DNA from: an uncultured Bacteroides sp.
Lineage (GTDB): Bacteria; Bacteroidota; Bacteroidia; Bacteroidales; Bacteroidaceae
DNA: 64,000 nt
Direction: 5' to 3'
NCBI GenBank assembly: GCA_949288715.1
Contig: CASELH010000006.1
Coordinates: 62,001 to 126,000, forward strand
Part shown: in pieces, positions 17,976 through 26,302 of the stretch
Layout: each line of letters begins with the position of its first letter
Position numbering within the stretch: the stretch's first letter is position 1
Made by a program: the position numbers and the translations under genes
Notes under the pieces: model-generated
What the model saw: only the letters and a program-made list of their open reading frames with translations
The model's database searches: none
What the model was told of the DNA's origin: nothing

Positions 17976-19268
17976 TCAGTGCAGCCTCCCCCCGATGGCC
18001 TCTACCACGTTCATCCGCGCGGCACGCCAGGCGGGGATGCCGGTGCTGAGCAGGTTGAGCACGAAGCAGAACAGCAGGGCCCAGCCGAAGGTGGAGGCGT
18101 GGATGAGGATGGAGGCGTCGACAGCGGGCGGGTTGAGCGTCTGGCTGTACTCTTGCGCGAAGAGCAGGTGGCTGCCCCCGTAGGCGAAGGCCAGGCTGAG
18201 CAGCAGCCCCAGCACGCCGGCCAGCAGGGTGACGATGAGGTTCTCCCACAACAACTGGCCGATGAGCTCGGCGCGGGTGCAGCCGAAGGCACGGCGCACG
18301 CCTATCTCGCTGACGCGCTGGCGCAGACGGCTCTGCGTCATGCTGCTCAGGTTGATGGCGGGCACCAGCAGCAGGATGGCGAAGGTGACCCACCGCTGGC
18401 GGCGTGCCAGGCGGACGTCGGGCTCGTAGTTGGCACCGAAGCTGAGGACGTTCTTCTCCTGGTCGTAGGGGCGGTTGCGGTTCACTATCTTCCAGCCCTG
18501 CTCGCTGATGGTGGTGTTGAAGGCGGCCAGGCGGCGGTTGCACTCCTCGCGGATGGCGGGGAAATCATCGCGCGTCTTGGCCAGGATGGTGCACGACATC
18601 ATGCCCGCCAGGCCGTCGTTCCACGTGTTGCCATCCTCGTCCATAGCGGTGTAGGGCACCCACAGCTGCGAGTAGGCCGTGGAGGCCAATGTGGACACGT
18701 CTTTCACCACCCCCGCCACGCGGAAGGGGGCATGGGCCAGCAGGAACTCCCTCCCCGCAGCCTGCACGGTGCCGAAGAGGGCGCGTGCCACGCTCTCCGT
18801 CATCACCGCCACAGGCAGACCGGAGCGGACATCGGCCTCGCCGTAAGGCTTGCCGTCCACGAAGGCGAAGTCGAACACGTGCCAGAAGGTGGCATCCGTG
18901 GTCCGCGCATCCACCGAGCGGGCGGGTTGCCCGGGCAGGCTGACGGGCATCGGGGCGGTCCACACGCTGTAGATGGTCACCGCCTCGGCCGTAGTGAGCC
19001 CGCCATACACTTCGCGTAGTGAGCTTGCGCTCCAGGGGCCGTTGCTGGTGCCGTCGCCCCACTCCTCGTTGGATAGGCTCTGCCACTTCACGTGCAGCAT
19101 GCGGTCGCGGTTGCTCTCGGGTGCAAACGGCTCTACCTGCACCTGCTGTATCATCACTACCAGCATGATGAGCAAGATGGAGAGCGCCGTGCCCGCCACC
19201 GTCACCAGGCTGATGAGGGGTTGCTGCCTCAGTTGGGACAAGGCTTGCAGAAAGTATTGCTTAATCAT
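17976..19268 (-). CDS. FtsX/MacB-type ABC permease, type A, pair 2
   Basis: A 430-residue permease. Start MIKQYFLQALSQLRQQP, N-terminal helix at about 20-42, periplasmic domain with GLPVAVMTESVARALFG and VAGVVKDVSTLASTAYSQLWVPYT, then the coupling loop RLRQRVSEIGVRRAFGCTRAEL and three C-terminal helices ending IPAWRAARMNVVEAI. It starts 19 bp after the ATPase stop, the tightest link in the array, which suggests that this pair is translated together with the ATPase. It is closest in plan to the 15177 gene. Confidence 0.87.
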   Translation of the reverse strand: MIKQYFLQALSQLRQQPLISLVTVAGTALSILLIMLVVMIQQVQVEPFAPESNRDRMLHVKWQSLSNEEWGDGTSNGPWSASSLREVYGGLTTAEAVTIYSVWTAPMPVSLPGQPARSVDARTTDATFWHVFDFAFVDGKPYGEADVRSGLPVAVMTESVARALFGTVQAAGREFLLAHAPFRVAGVVKDVSTLASTAYSQLWVPYTAMDEDGNTWNDGLAGMMSCTILAKTRDDFPAIREECNRRLAAFNTTISEQGWKIVNRNRPYDQEKNVLSFGANYEPDVRLARRQRWVTFAILLLVPAINLSSMTQSRLRQRVSEIGVRRAFGCTRAELIGQLLWENLIVTLLAGVLGLLLSLAFAYGGSHLLFAQEYSQTLNPPAVDASILIHASTFGWALLFCFVLNLLSTGIPAWRAARMNVVEAIGGRLH

Positions 19269-19287
19269 AATGTGTCTGTTTTTAGCG

Positions 19288-19959
19288 TTACCCTATCTGT
19301 CTTCCGTCGAAGAAGCGCACGGTGCGGCTGGTCTGCTTGGCCTGCTCCTCGTTGTGCGTCACCATCACGATGGTACGGCCGTCTTCCTTGTTCAGCGTGT
19401 GGAGTATCTCCATCACCTCGGCACCCATCTTCGAGTCCAGGTTACCGGTAGGTTCGTCGGCCAGCACAATCTCGGGATTGCCCACAATGGCACGGGCTAT
19501 GGCCACGCGTTGGCACTGTCCGCCGGAGAGCTGGGTGGGCATGTGGCGCATGCGGTGCGTCAGGCCCACCTTGGCCAGCACCTCCTCTGCCAGGCGGCGG
19601 CGTTCCTTGGCCGGCATGTGGCGGTAGAGCAAGGGCAGCTCCACGTTGTCGATGACGTTGAGCGAGTTAATCAGGTGGAACGACTGGAACACGAAGCCCA
19701 GGTTGCGGTTGCGGAAGGCGGCCAGCTCCTTGTCCTTCATGCCCGTGGTGTCCGTCCCGGCAATCTCCACCGTGCCGCTGGTGGGCAGGTCCAGCAGGCC
19801 CATGATGTTGAGCAACGTAGACTTTCCGCAACCGGAAGGCCCCATGATGCTGAGGAATTCGCCCTTCTCTACTTCGAGGTTCACATTCTCAAGGGCTTGT
19901 GTCTCAATCTCGTCCGTGCGGTAGATTTTGTTCACCGCTGTCAGTTTAATCATACTCAT
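19288..19959 (-). CDS. MacB/LolD-type ABC transporter ATP-binding protein
   Basis: A 223-residue cytoplasmic ATPase, the only one in an array with six permeases. Walker A GPSGCGKST is at residues 40-48, the signature LSGGQ at 144-148 (followed by CQR), and Walker B IVLADEPTGNLDSK near 164-177. The length and the NLDS extension after Walker B are typical of the MacB/LolD branch. Presumably it energises all three A/B permease pairs (inference from its being alone). A hairpin-forming spacer separates it from the upstream gene at 20086. Confidence 0.94.
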   Translation of the reverse strand: MSMIKLTAVNKIYRTDEIETQALENVNLEVEKGEFLSIMGPSGCGKSTLLNIMGLLDLPTSGTVEIAGTDTTGMKDKELAAFRNRNLGFVFQSFHLINSLNVIDNVELPLLYRHMPAKERRRLAEEVLAKVGLTHRMRHMPTQLSGGQCQRVAIARAIVGNPEIVLADEPTGNLDSKMGAEVMEILHTLNKEDGRTIVMVTHNEEQAKQTSRTVRFFDGRQIG

Positions 19960-20001
19960 AGTAGTAAATGTATTTAATGAATGTAATGTTGTCTGTCAAT
20001 C

Positions 20002-20084
20002 AGTGTTTAGTGTTTAGCGGTTAGTGATTAATGTGCTGCAACAACTGTGCATTAATCACTCATCACTAACCGTTAACCACTAAT
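20002..20084. repeat. Inverted repeat of TTAGTG units between permease and ATPase genes
   Basis: The left arm (about 20002-20033, with TTAGCGGTTAGTGATTAATG) faces a complementary right arm (about 20050-20084, with CATTAATCACT and CACTAACCGTTA). The same TTAGTGATTAGTG word recurs at 21384-21415 beside the next gene. It is within the operon and would be transcribed as a long hairpin. Confidence 0.75.
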
Positions 20085-20085
20085 C

Positions 20086-21378
20086 TTACTCGTCCCGCAG
20101 CGCCTCGGTAGGCGGAATGCGGCTGATGCGCCGTGCCGGAATGTACACGCCCACCAGCACCACCACGAGCAGCAGCACGTACACGAAGGCCGACACGGCC
20201 AGGAAGTGCAGCGGGAAGTTGTCCACCCAGTAGGTTTCTGTGGGCTGAATCCATTCGTTGCTTACCGCCAGCCCCTCGGACAGAGCGTATTGCAGGTAGA
20301 TGAAGCAGCCCACCAGCACGGACAGGGTGGTAAGCACCGCCCCCTCGCCCAGCAGCAGGCCCACGATGCGCCGCGGCGTTGCGCCGAACGACAGCATCAC
20401 GCCTATCTCCTCGCGCCGGGTGCGCGTCTGCAGCCAGAAGGTGCCCACCACGCCCAGGCAAAGGTTGACCAGGAAGAACACGGCCACCAGCAGGTTGCGA
20501 TGGTACACGGAGCCTACCTCGCCCTCCTCTTGCTCCCGGATGAGCCGGGGATAGGGCGTGAGGTCTCGCCCGTAAAGGTTACCGGCACGCACGTTGGCCA
20601 GCATCCAGGGCTGGAAGTCGTGCACGAAGCGCTCCATGCTGACACCCTCCTTGAGGCGAAGCACTATCCTCATATCGGCCGGAATGCTTTCCGCCAAGTC
20701 GCTCTCGAACATGGGCAGGAAGCCCAGGGCATTGGGTCGCCACGTGGTGCGGTAGCGGATGGTGCCCACCGCGCCGGAGACGGGTATATAGGTGGTGTCT
20801 CCCTCGCCGCACTCCCAGAAGCGCTTGCCGCGCGGGTCGTCGGTGTGGAAGAAGGTGCGCAGCGTGCTCTCTGTCAGCACCAGCTGGAAGCCGGAGACAT
20901 CGGACAGTTCTTCGGGCGAAGGCCCCTTGCAGGCCTGAAAGCCGTAGGTCTCGAAAAACTGCGTATGGGGCAAGTAATAGATGATGCCCACATTCCTATC
21001 CACCGAGTCGCCCTCGGCGGTATAGGCGCCGGAGGTATTGCCTTGCGAGCAGGGGAAGGAGTAAGCATACACCGGCGTACTCAGCTCCACGTCGGGATGC
21101 TGGCGGACGCGCTGCACCAGGTTGAGAAAGGCATCGACGCGCCCGGCAGAGTCGGCAGCAGCGGGGTCGTAGCCGGGTGCCTGGGGGTGGAGCATGTCCA
21201 CCGACAGGAGGCAGAGGCGGTCGGGGTCGAAGCCCAGGGGCAAACGACGGTCGTGGGTAATCATCAGCACGGGGTCGAAGATGGCCCACGAGAGAATGCA
21301 CACCAGTATCAGTTCGGCAAGCAGCCAGCCGTTGCGCCGGCGGCGTGCCCAAAGGGTTTTCAATATCAGTCGGAACAT
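20086..21378 (-). CDS. FtsX/MacB-type ABC permease, type B, pair 1
   Basis: A 430-residue permease. It starts MFRLILKTLWARRRRNGW, has one N-terminal helix, a periplasmic domain with the PDVELSTPVYAYSFP segment, then NLCLGVVGTFWLQTRTRREEIGVMLSFGATPRRI and the ending IPPTEALRDE. It is the most diverged type B member: the GTFW motif and the ending are kept, but the N-terminus is more basic. It follows the type A gene at 21411 by 32 bp. Confidence 0.85.
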   Translation of the reverse strand: MFRLILKTLWARRRRNGWLLAELILVCILSWAIFDPVLMITHDRRLPLGFDPDRLCLLSVDMLHPQAPGYDPAAADSAGRVDAFLNLVQRVRQHPDVELSTPVYAYSFPCSQGNTSGAYTAEGDSVDRNVGIIYYLPHTQFFETYGFQACKGPSPEELSDVSGFQLVLTESTLRTFFHTDDPRGKRFWECGEGDTTYIPVSGAVGTIRYRTTWRPNALGFLPMFESDLAESIPADMRIVLRLKEGVSMERFVHDFQPWMLANVRAGNLYGRDLTPYPRLIREQEEGEVGSVYHRNLLVAVFFLVNLCLGVVGTFWLQTRTRREEIGVMLSFGATPRRIVGLLLGEGAVLTTLSVLVGCFIYLQYALSEGLAVSNEWIQPTETYWVDNFPLHFLAVSAFVYVLLLVVVLVGVYIPARRISRIPPTEALRDE

Positions 21379-21410
21379 TATTGTAGCGTTTAGTGATTAG
21401 TGATTAGTGG

Positions 21411-22724
21411 TTAGCGGCGTTCATACAGTGAATAAACGATGGGCTTACGCAGCGACATCCACGCCGGCACCAGGGCCGAGAGCAGGTTGAGCACCACGCA
21501 CACCAGCAGCGCGCAGAGGAACACCGCCGGGGCAAAGAGCATCTCGCCCGACACGTAGGCCTGCGCCCCGGCGGGGATGGGGAAAGCATAGTGGTCGAGC
21601 AAAGTAAATACCCACGTGCGCCCGGCATAGAGCATCAGCCAGGCCAGCACAAGCCCCAGCGCGCCACCCAGCAGGGTGAGCACGAGGTTCTCCCACATCA
21701 CCTGGCCCAGCAGCGTCTTGCGCCCGGCGCCGAAGCTCTTGCGCACGCCCATCTCCGCCAGGCGGCTCTCCATGCGGCTGGCTATCATGCCGCTGAGGTT
21801 GAGCGCAGGCACCAGCAGCAGCACGAGCACCATCAGCCCCAGCTGCCGCACCACGGTCCAGGCGTTGAACTCCTGGTTGATGTAGCGCTGGAACACCTTC
21901 CGGGTGTGCGATGTGGGTTGTTCCCAGATGTCCATCTTCCACTCGTCCTTGTGCTCCAGGTTGATGCGCCGCTGTATGTCCAGCATCTCCGCGCGGAGGG
22001 CCTTGGCCTGGGCGGCATCCTCTACCAGGTAGGTCACCGCGAATTGTCCCACATAGGGGAATTGGGGAGACAAAGGCTCCTCGTAGCCCGGCGTCACGGT
22101 GTAGGGCAGGTAGAGCTGCGCGTAGGAACTGCGGGTAAGGTAGCTGCCGCTCTTCACCACGCCCGCCACGCGGAAGGGCATGAAGTTGACGCTGAACGTG
22201 CGCCCCACCACTTCCCGAGTCGTGCCGAAGAGGCGGCGCGAAAGGTCGTCCGTAATGACCGCCGCGTGCAGGCCGCTGGCCAGGTCGGCCTCGGTGAAGG
22301 GCTTGCCTTCGAGGAAGCGGAAGGCGTAGATGCGGAAGAAGGCAGGGTCGGTCAGCTTGGTCTGGGGGTGGAAGTCGCCCGTGCGGTCAGCGGGCTGTAT
22401 GTAGCAGTTCTCGGCAAAGTCGGCCTGGAGGTCGGCGGACGCTACTTGGGCATTCTTCACGCCCAGTGCCCAGTCTTGCAACGCGCGGTAGGACAGGCCG
22501 GCCTGGTAGGTGCTCCGCTCCGTGCTGAAGCTGGCATTGGAGAGGGTGTAGGTGCGCCCCCGGTTCACCTCGGGGTAGACCGGCGCGAGCTTCACGTAGT
22601 AGATGACAGCCATCACCATGGTCATGCCGATGGCAAGCCCCGTGCCCACGATGTAGAGGGTGCTGAACAGGCGGTTCTGCCGCAGCAACGCCCAGGCTTG
22701 CTTGATGTAGGTCTTGATTCTCAT
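21411..22724 (-). CDS. FtsX/MacB-type ABC permease, type A, pair 1
   Basis: A 437-residue permease and the first of the six in transcription order. N-terminal helix at about 20-42 after MRIKTYIKQAWALLRQNR, periplasmic domain with GLHAAVITDDLSRRLFG and VAGVVKSGSYLTRSSYAQLYLPYT, coupling loop RMESRLAEMGVRKSFGAGRKTL, three C-terminal helices and the ending VPAWMSLRKPIVYSLYERR. It lies downstream of the adaptor gene, across a spacer holding four 22-bp palindromic repeats. Confidence 0.87.
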   Translation of the reverse strand: MRIKTYIKQAWALLRQNRLFSTLYIVGTGLAIGMTMVMAVIYYVKLAPVYPEVNRGRTYTLSNASFSTERSTYQAGLSYRALQDWALGVKNAQVASADLQADFAENCYIQPADRTGDFHPQTKLTDPAFFRIYAFRFLEGKPFTEADLASGLHAAVITDDLSRRLFGTTREVVGRTFSVNFMPFRVAGVVKSGSYLTRSSYAQLYLPYTVTPGYEEPLSPQFPYVGQFAVTYLVEDAAQAKALRAEMLDIQRRINLEHKDEWKMDIWEQPTSHTRKVFQRYINQEFNAWTVVRQLGLMVLVLLLVPALNLSGMIASRMESRLAEMGVRKSFGAGRKTLLGQVMWENLVLTLLGGALGLVLAWLMLYAGRTWVFTLLDHYAFPIPAGAQAYVSGEMLFAPAVFLCALLVCVVLNLLSALVPAWMSLRKPIVYSLYERR

Positions 22725-22799
22725 TTCTTCTTTATTTAGGTATTTCTGTTAATACATTGTGTCACAGCGGGATGGTTTTCCCAGCTTTTCCCTAAGCCT

Positions 22800-22893
22800 G
22801 GGAATGTTGTTCCCACAGGCGGGGAACGCTGTTCCCAAGGCGAGGGAACGGGCTTCCCACAGCCTGGGAACAAGCTTCCCAAGGCTTGGGAAC
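22800..22893. repeat. Four-copy 22-bp palindromic tandem repeat
   Basis: Units of exactly 22 bp begin at 22800, 22822, 22844 and 22866, each of the form GGGAAy, 4 bases, kTTCCCAmrGsCn, with a trailing GGGAAC at 22888. Each unit is its own hairpin (GGGAA / TTCCC). The array fills the spacer between the adaptor stop and the first permease start. Confidence 0.9.
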
Positions 22894-22894
22894 A

Positions 22895-24145
22895 TCACTT
22901 CTTTACCTTCAGCTTATTCTTGTTCTTATACTGGCTCATGTCGCTCACCACTACCTGGTCGCCCGGCTCCAGTCCGCTGACCACCTCGACATACTCGAAG
23001 TTGGAGTCGCCCAGCTGCACCTTGCGCTTCTGCAACTCGCCCTCGGAGGTGCGGACAAAGAGGTCGTACTCGCCGCGGCCCACGTAGTAAGAGGCGTTGG
23101 CCAGGCGGAGGACGTCTTCCTTCACGGCATTCATCACGTAGACATCGGTCTTGAGGCCCGAGCGCAGTCGGCGGTTGCTGTCGTCCTGCAGCTGCACGGT
23201 GAAGGAGATGACGCCGTTTTTGGACAGCGGAGTGACGCTGCTCACGATGCCCTCCAGCTTCTCGCTGCCTATCTTCACAATGGCCTTGCCGCCGGCTGCC
23301 ACGCGGTCGCCGTAGGTGTCGGCTATCTCGCCCTCCACCTTGAAGTGGCTCAGGTCGGAGATGATGGCTATCTGCTCACCCTGCGCCACCTGCACGCCTA
23401 TCTGGTCGTTGATGAAGGTGAGGATGGCCTTGCGGGGCGAGCGCACCTGCGCGTCGTCCAGCGTGCGCTTCATCTCGGCCAAGCCCTTGCGGAAGATGCT
23501 GAAGTCCAGCTCCTGCACCTTGTACTCGGCGGCCAGCACCTCCTGTTCGTTTTCGTACTGTTGGCGCAGCTGCTCCAGCTCCAGCTGGGCCACGTTGACG
23601 CTCAGTTCGGCCTGGCGCACCTTGTCGGTGGTGCCCGAGCCTATGCTGTCCAGGTAGCGCTCGTTGCGCAGCTCCACGCGCATGCGGTTCAGGGTCATCT
23701 CCTTTACCTTGACCTGCATGGCCAGGTCTTTCAGCTTGGTCTCGTTGTTCACCTTGAGCTGTTGCAGCTTGTAGTCGCGCATCTGCTCTTCGTCCAGCAG
23801 CTTGCGGTACTCGGTCTCGGTGCTTTGCAGGTCCAGCTTCAGGATGGGGGTGCCCACGTCCACGCTGTCTCCGCCCTTGCGGTACACCTCGAGGATGCGG
23901 GTGTTGATGGGCGAGTTGATGATTTCCTCGAAAGCCGGCACCACCTTGCCCGAGGCGCTTACGCTGACCTCGATGGTGCCTTGGTCTACGGTGGAGAACA
24001 CGAGGTCTTTCTCCTTCACCCCGGTGCGCATCAGCGAGATGAGTACACTGAGCAGGACGATGACAGCCGCTGCGCCGATGCCGTAACGGATTAACTTCTT
24101 GTTGCGCTCCTTCTGGCGCACTTCTTTCGGAATTTCTCTATCCAT
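22895..24145 (-). CDS. HlyD/MacA-type periplasmic adaptor of the exporter array
   Basis: A 416-residue membrane-fusion protein that would link the inner-membrane ABC permeases to an outer-membrane channel. The start MDREIPKEVRQ is chosen over an ATG 20 codons upstream because the family begins just before a basic stretch and a single helix (about 20-42). After it come a lipoyl half-motif (GKVVPAFEEIINSPINT), a long coiled coil (about 100-220, rich in L, E, Q and K), and a beta-barrel region with GLKTDVYVMN. It is the first gene of the array; no TolC is encoded, so an outer-membrane partner must come from elsewhere. Confidence 0.92.
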   Translation of the reverse strand: MDREIPKEVRQKERNKKLIRYGIGAAAVIVLLSVLISLMRTGVKEKDLVFSTVDQGTIEVSVSASGKVVPAFEEIINSPINTRILEVYRKGGDSVDVGTPILKLDLQSTETEYRKLLDEEQMRDYKLQQLKVNNETKLKDLAMQVKVKEMTLNRMRVELRNERYLDSIGSGTTDKVRQAELSVNVAQLELEQLRQQYENEQEVLAAEYKVQELDFSIFRKGLAEMKRTLDDAQVRSPRKAILTFINDQIGVQVAQGEQIAIISDLSHFKVEGEIADTYGDRVAAGGKAIVKIGSEKLEGIVSSVTPLSKNGVISFTVQLQDDSNRRLRSGLKTDVYVMNAVKEDVLRLANASYYVGRGEYDLFVRTSEGELQKRKVQLGDSNFEYVEVVSGLEPGDQVVVSDMSQYKNKNKLKVKK

Positions 24146-24237
24146 AGTATGCTTGTTTAATTGTTTACGTACATTGCACCCTACTCCTTGCCAAATCCAT
24201 GCCAAAGATGTAACTTGCTGTGTGCAAACAGGAAAGC

Positions 24238-24268
24238 AAAAAAGAAGGGTGTCCGTTTCCGGACACCC
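24238..24268 (-). terminator. Terminator separating the glucosaminidase gene from the exporter array
   Basis: On the minus strand the stem GGGTGTCCG / CGGACACCC with a 4-base loop (24247-24268) is followed by TTCTTTTTTG. It stops transcription of the 24295 gene, so the adaptor gene at 22895 must have its own promoter in 24146-24237. Confidence 0.9.
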
Positions 24269-24294
24269 TGTGCATTTTCGGATAGTGGGGCGGA

Positions 24295-25215
24295 CTATCT
24301 CAGCCAGATGCGGTCGCCCACCTCGGGTATGTATTCGCCGTCTTTGTCGTTCAGCTTATAGAGGTTCTTCAGGCGGATGCCGAACATCTGCGAGATGGAG
24401 TGCATGGAGTCACCGTCCTTTACTATATAATAGGTATAGGGCTTCATGGCCTTTTTGTTCTTCTTCTTCAGGTAGATGATGTCGCCGGGCTCCAGCGTGT
24501 AATCCTTGTGCAGGTCGTTGTAGTCCACCAGCTTCTTCCACTTGATGTCGAACTCGCCGCCCAGCAGGCGGAAGTTGTCGCCCTCGCGTGCCACCACGTA
24601 GGCCAGGCCGTTGGCTATGTACACGGGGTGCGGGTTCACCAGCCAGGGTTTCTTCTTGATGAGCTTCTCCCAGCGGCGGGCCTCGCGTCGGCTCATGCCC
24701 TTGGTGTCGTACTTATACAGGTCGTAGTCCTCGATGATGGTAATCAGGCGGTTGGCATACGAGCGGTCGGTGGCATAGCCGGCCTTCTTCAGTCCGCGGG
24801 CCCAGCCTTTGTAGTCCGTCTGCTTCAGCTTGAACAAGAAGGCGTAGCGCGCCCCGCTGGTGAGGAACTTGGAGTGGTCTTCGTAGGAGTCTTCCACCTT
24901 GCGGTAAGCGCGGAAGCATTCGCCCCGGGCATCGTCGTCGTGGTAGACCTTGCGCCCCCGCCACGTGTTGTGGCACTTTATGCCGAAGTGGTTGTTACTT
25001 TTCCGCGCCAGCGTGCTCTGCCCCGCCCCGCTCTCCAGCAGGCCCTGGGCCAGGGTGATGCTGGCCGGAATCTTGTATTTCTTCATCTGCTCCACGGCAA
25101 GGGAGGAGTATTTGCGGATATATTCGTTGTAGCGGGCATTTCTGCGTTGCGCCCCGGCCGGCATCATCAGCAGGAGGAAAACAGCCAAAGCAAGCAGTCG
25201 GAAAACATACTTCAT
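24295..25215 (-). CDS. Secreted glucosaminidase (GH73-type) with C-terminal LysM
   Basis: A 306-residue exported peptidoglycan hydrolase. The signal peptide MKYVFRLLALAVFLLLMMPAGAQ is followed by a glucosaminidase domain (about 30-175) with ITLAQGLLESGAGQSTLA, which contains the catalytic Glu, and NNHFGIKCH. After a linker the C-terminus shows LysM-like segments (YIVKDGDSMHSISQMFGI near 260 and YVVAREGDNFRLL near 200). An ATG 19 codons upstream is rejected because it would bury the signal peptide. Such enzymes cleave N-acetylglucosaminyl bonds during wall remodelling. It is divergent from the lipoprotein gene at 25356. Confidence 0.92.
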   Translation of the reverse strand: MKYVFRLLALAVFLLLMMPAGAQRRNARYNEYIRKYSSLAVEQMKKYKIPASITLAQGLLESGAGQSTLARKSNNHFGIKCHNTWRGRKVYHDDDARGECFRAYRKVEDSYEDHSKFLTSGARYAFLFKLKQTDYKGWARGLKKAGYATDRSYANRLITIIEDYDLYKYDTKGMSRREARRWEKLIKKKPWLVNPHPVYIANGLAYVVAREGDNFRLLGGEFDIKWKKLVDYNDLHKDYTLEPGDIIYLKKKNKKAMKPYTYYIVKDGDSMHSISQMFGIRLKNLYKLNDKDGEYIPEVGDRIWLR

Positions 25216-25324
25216 GGAGACTTCGTCGTTGGTTAATGCCGCAAAAGTCCGTAAAAGAATCGAGAAAAACAATCCTTTTACTATTTATTAGCTTCCGGCG
25301 CAAGCATAAATACGCAAAATTGCC

Positions 25325-25332
25325 TACATTTG
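25325..25332 (+). promoter_or_regulatory. -7 box of the lipoprotein gene
   Basis: TACATTTG fits TAnnTTTG and lies 24 bp before the ATG at 25356. No clear -33 TTTG is seen. Confidence 0.4.
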
Positions 25333-25355
25333 AGGCCGGGAAAACAAATTTCTTT

Positions 25356-26018
25356 ATGAAGACAAGACGAAACATTGCCAGCTTGCTTGCCGCCGGTGCC
25401 CTCTTCCTGGCATCGTGCTCAAGCATGTTCTACCCCAAAGCCAATGCTTTGGACGCCATAAGACAGGGCATGACCCAGGAAGAAGTGACAAAACTGCTGG
25501 GCCGGCCCGACTTCCGCCGCATAGACTACGGGCTGGAGGAATGGGAGTACCGCAAGCTGTTCAGCCCGCTGGACAGCGACTACACCACCGTCATTGTGCG
25601 CTTTGAAGACGGAAGACTGGTCTACATGGATTCCTTCCATGCCTCCGACCGCGAGCCGCAGCTGCCCCCTGCCCCCGTGGTGCAAGAGCCGGTAGCGGTG
25701 GTACCCGTACAACCGGTCTATCCCAATGCCATGCCCGACAGGGCGTTCCGCGACTTCTACCAGAAGGTGAAGCGGGAAATTGCCCCAGACGACCAAATAA
25801 AGTTGATACGCGCCACTGTAGGACACAAACTGTTCACCTGCCGCCAGTGTGCCGAGATGATGTCGCTCTTCACCTTCGACGATGACAAAATGCAGGTGCT
25901 GCGCGCGTTTGCCCCGCGCCTGGTAGATAAGGAGAACTACGAGACCATCCTCCGCGAGATAGACTCCATGTTCACGCAAGACGATGCCAAGAAGCTGCTG
26001 GGTGTGCCCTCCCGCTGA
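25356..26018 (+). CDS. Lipoprotein with SmpA/BamE-like and DUF4476 domains
   Basis: A 220-residue lipoprotein: the signal ends FLASC with Cys21 as the lipidation site. Residues about 30-95 (ALDAIRQGMTQEEVTKLLGRPDFRR, then EEWEYRK) resemble the small SmpA/OmlA/BamE fold. Residues about 125-218 (FYQKVKREIAPDDQIKLIRA, CRQCAEMMSLFTFDDDK) match DUF4476, a Bacteroidetes domain of unknown function with helical repeats. A Pro/Val-rich linker joins the two. It may help outer-membrane assembly; that is only an analogy with BamE. The upstream in-frame ATG at 25236 would lack a signal peptide. Confidence 0.85.
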   Translation: MKTRRNIASLLAAGALFLASCSSMFYPKANALDAIRQGMTQEEVTKLLGRPDFRRIDYGLEEWEYRKLFSPLDSDYTTVIVRFEDGRLVYMDSFHASDREPQLPPAPVVQEPVAVVPVQPVYPNAMPDRAFRDFYQKVKREIAPDDQIKLIRATVGHKLFTCRQCAEMMSLFTFDDDKMQVLRAFAPRLVDKENYETILREIDSMFTQDDAKKLLGVPSR

Positions 26019-26029
26019 TTATTGTTAGC

Positions 26030-26275
26030 ATGTCGTTTAATTTTCACCCGCAGATGACACGGATGACGCAGATTTTTCTCTTTTGTCATGCTGAACGTAG
26101 TGAAGCATCTCTCACATAATAGAAGATTCTTCGCTTTGCTCAGACTATAAAAAGAGGTTTTTGGCGTAGCTAATGACAGATGATACACGTGGGCGAAGCC
26201 CCCAAAGAATCCGTGTCATCCGCGTCATCTGCGGATGAAAAATGAAAATGCACACGCGCTAAATTCCCATTTATA
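26030..26275. repeat. Interspersed element copy B (composite)
   Basis: Outer arms CCGCAGATGACACGGATGAC (from 26049) and its near-complement (up to 26234) flank an inner hairpin. The hairpin is made of a CTGAACGTAGTGAAGCATCT-type word (from 26091) and its inverse AGATTCTTCGCTTTGCTCAG (26124-26143), a dispersed repeat type common in Bacteroidetes. The right end reads GCTAAATTCCCATTT, as in copies A and C; the left end is degenerate. No coding content. Confidence 0.75.
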
Positions 26276-26302
26276 ACATAAACTAAATATGATTAGTTAC
26301 TT

